This document shows positions 12,407 through 12,459 of a stretch of 12,459 bases of DNA, piece by piece (position 1 is the first letter of the stretch; each line of letters begins with the position of its first letter). Origin of the DNA: Actinomycetes bacterium (lineage in GTDB: Bacteria; Actinomycetota; Coriobacteriia; Coriobacteriales; Eggerthellaceae). Both the position numbers and the translations under genes were made by a program. The notes beneath the pieces were generated by a model. It saw only the letters and a list, made by a program, of their open reading frames with translations, made no database searches and had not been told where the DNA came from. The DNA lies in assembly GCA_023460315.1 (NCBI GenBank), contig JAEWQO010000019.1, forward strand, positions 1 to 12,459, given 5' to 3'.

Positions 12407-12459
12407 ATCTTCCTATATCCACTTCCCATGTCGCTGCCGTGACGGGCGTGTCTGATTCG

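Overview
The window reads as a piece of a GC-rich actinobacterial chromosome. The best guess is a Coriobacteriia/Eggerthellaceae-type organism. That inference rests on three things: many spurious long antisense frames typical of high GC, a membrane-anchored protein ending in a LuxR-type helix-turn-helix (a family expanded in that group), and the LemA/DUF2207 and YkuD L,D-transpeptidase content. It is not a phylogenetic result. No phage, insertion sequence, CRISPR array or integrase is visible. Most genes are housekeeping genes on the minus strand.

Layout. 1-325: GC-rich spacer with short repeats and a perfect 28-bp palindrome, no gene. 326-2734 (minus): rlmH (23S rRNA methyltransferase), a 411-bp empty gap, xthA (exonuclease III) with an unusual internal Pro-rich insertion, then folE (GTP cyclohydrolase I). 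2967-3797 (minus): arylamine N-acetyltransferase whose catalytic Asp position reads Glu. 3798-4196: divergent intergenic region. 4197-5660 (plus): membrane-anchored L,D-transpeptidase, ended by a strong hairpin shared with a convergent, divergent-looking shikimate kinase-like gene (5792-6328, minus).

6521-9776 (minus) is an envelope module: lemA, a small three-helix membrane protein of unknown function and, beyond an inserted tRNA-Ser(GCT) gene on the plus strand, a large DUF2207 protein with a Gly-rich tail. The tRNA and DUF2207 genes appear to share one compact divergent promoter with overlapping -10 boxes. 9900-11446 (minus): tadA followed by ispE, possibly translationally coupled by an ATGA overlap. 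11652-11739 (plus): tRNA-Ser(TGA). 11807 to about 12313 (minus): a short LuxR-type regulator that looks N-terminally truncated, preceded by a strong hairpin near the window edge.

Together the genes cover folate/pterin and isoprenoid precursor synthesis, DNA repair, rRNA and tRNA modification, serine decoding, and cell-wall/envelope maintenance. I see no clear new multi-gene system. The points most worth following are the Cys-His-Glu acetyltransferase, the divergent promoter at 8542-8594, the short LuxR protein, the shikimate kinase-like protein lacking a substrate arginine, and the lemA-linked small membrane protein.
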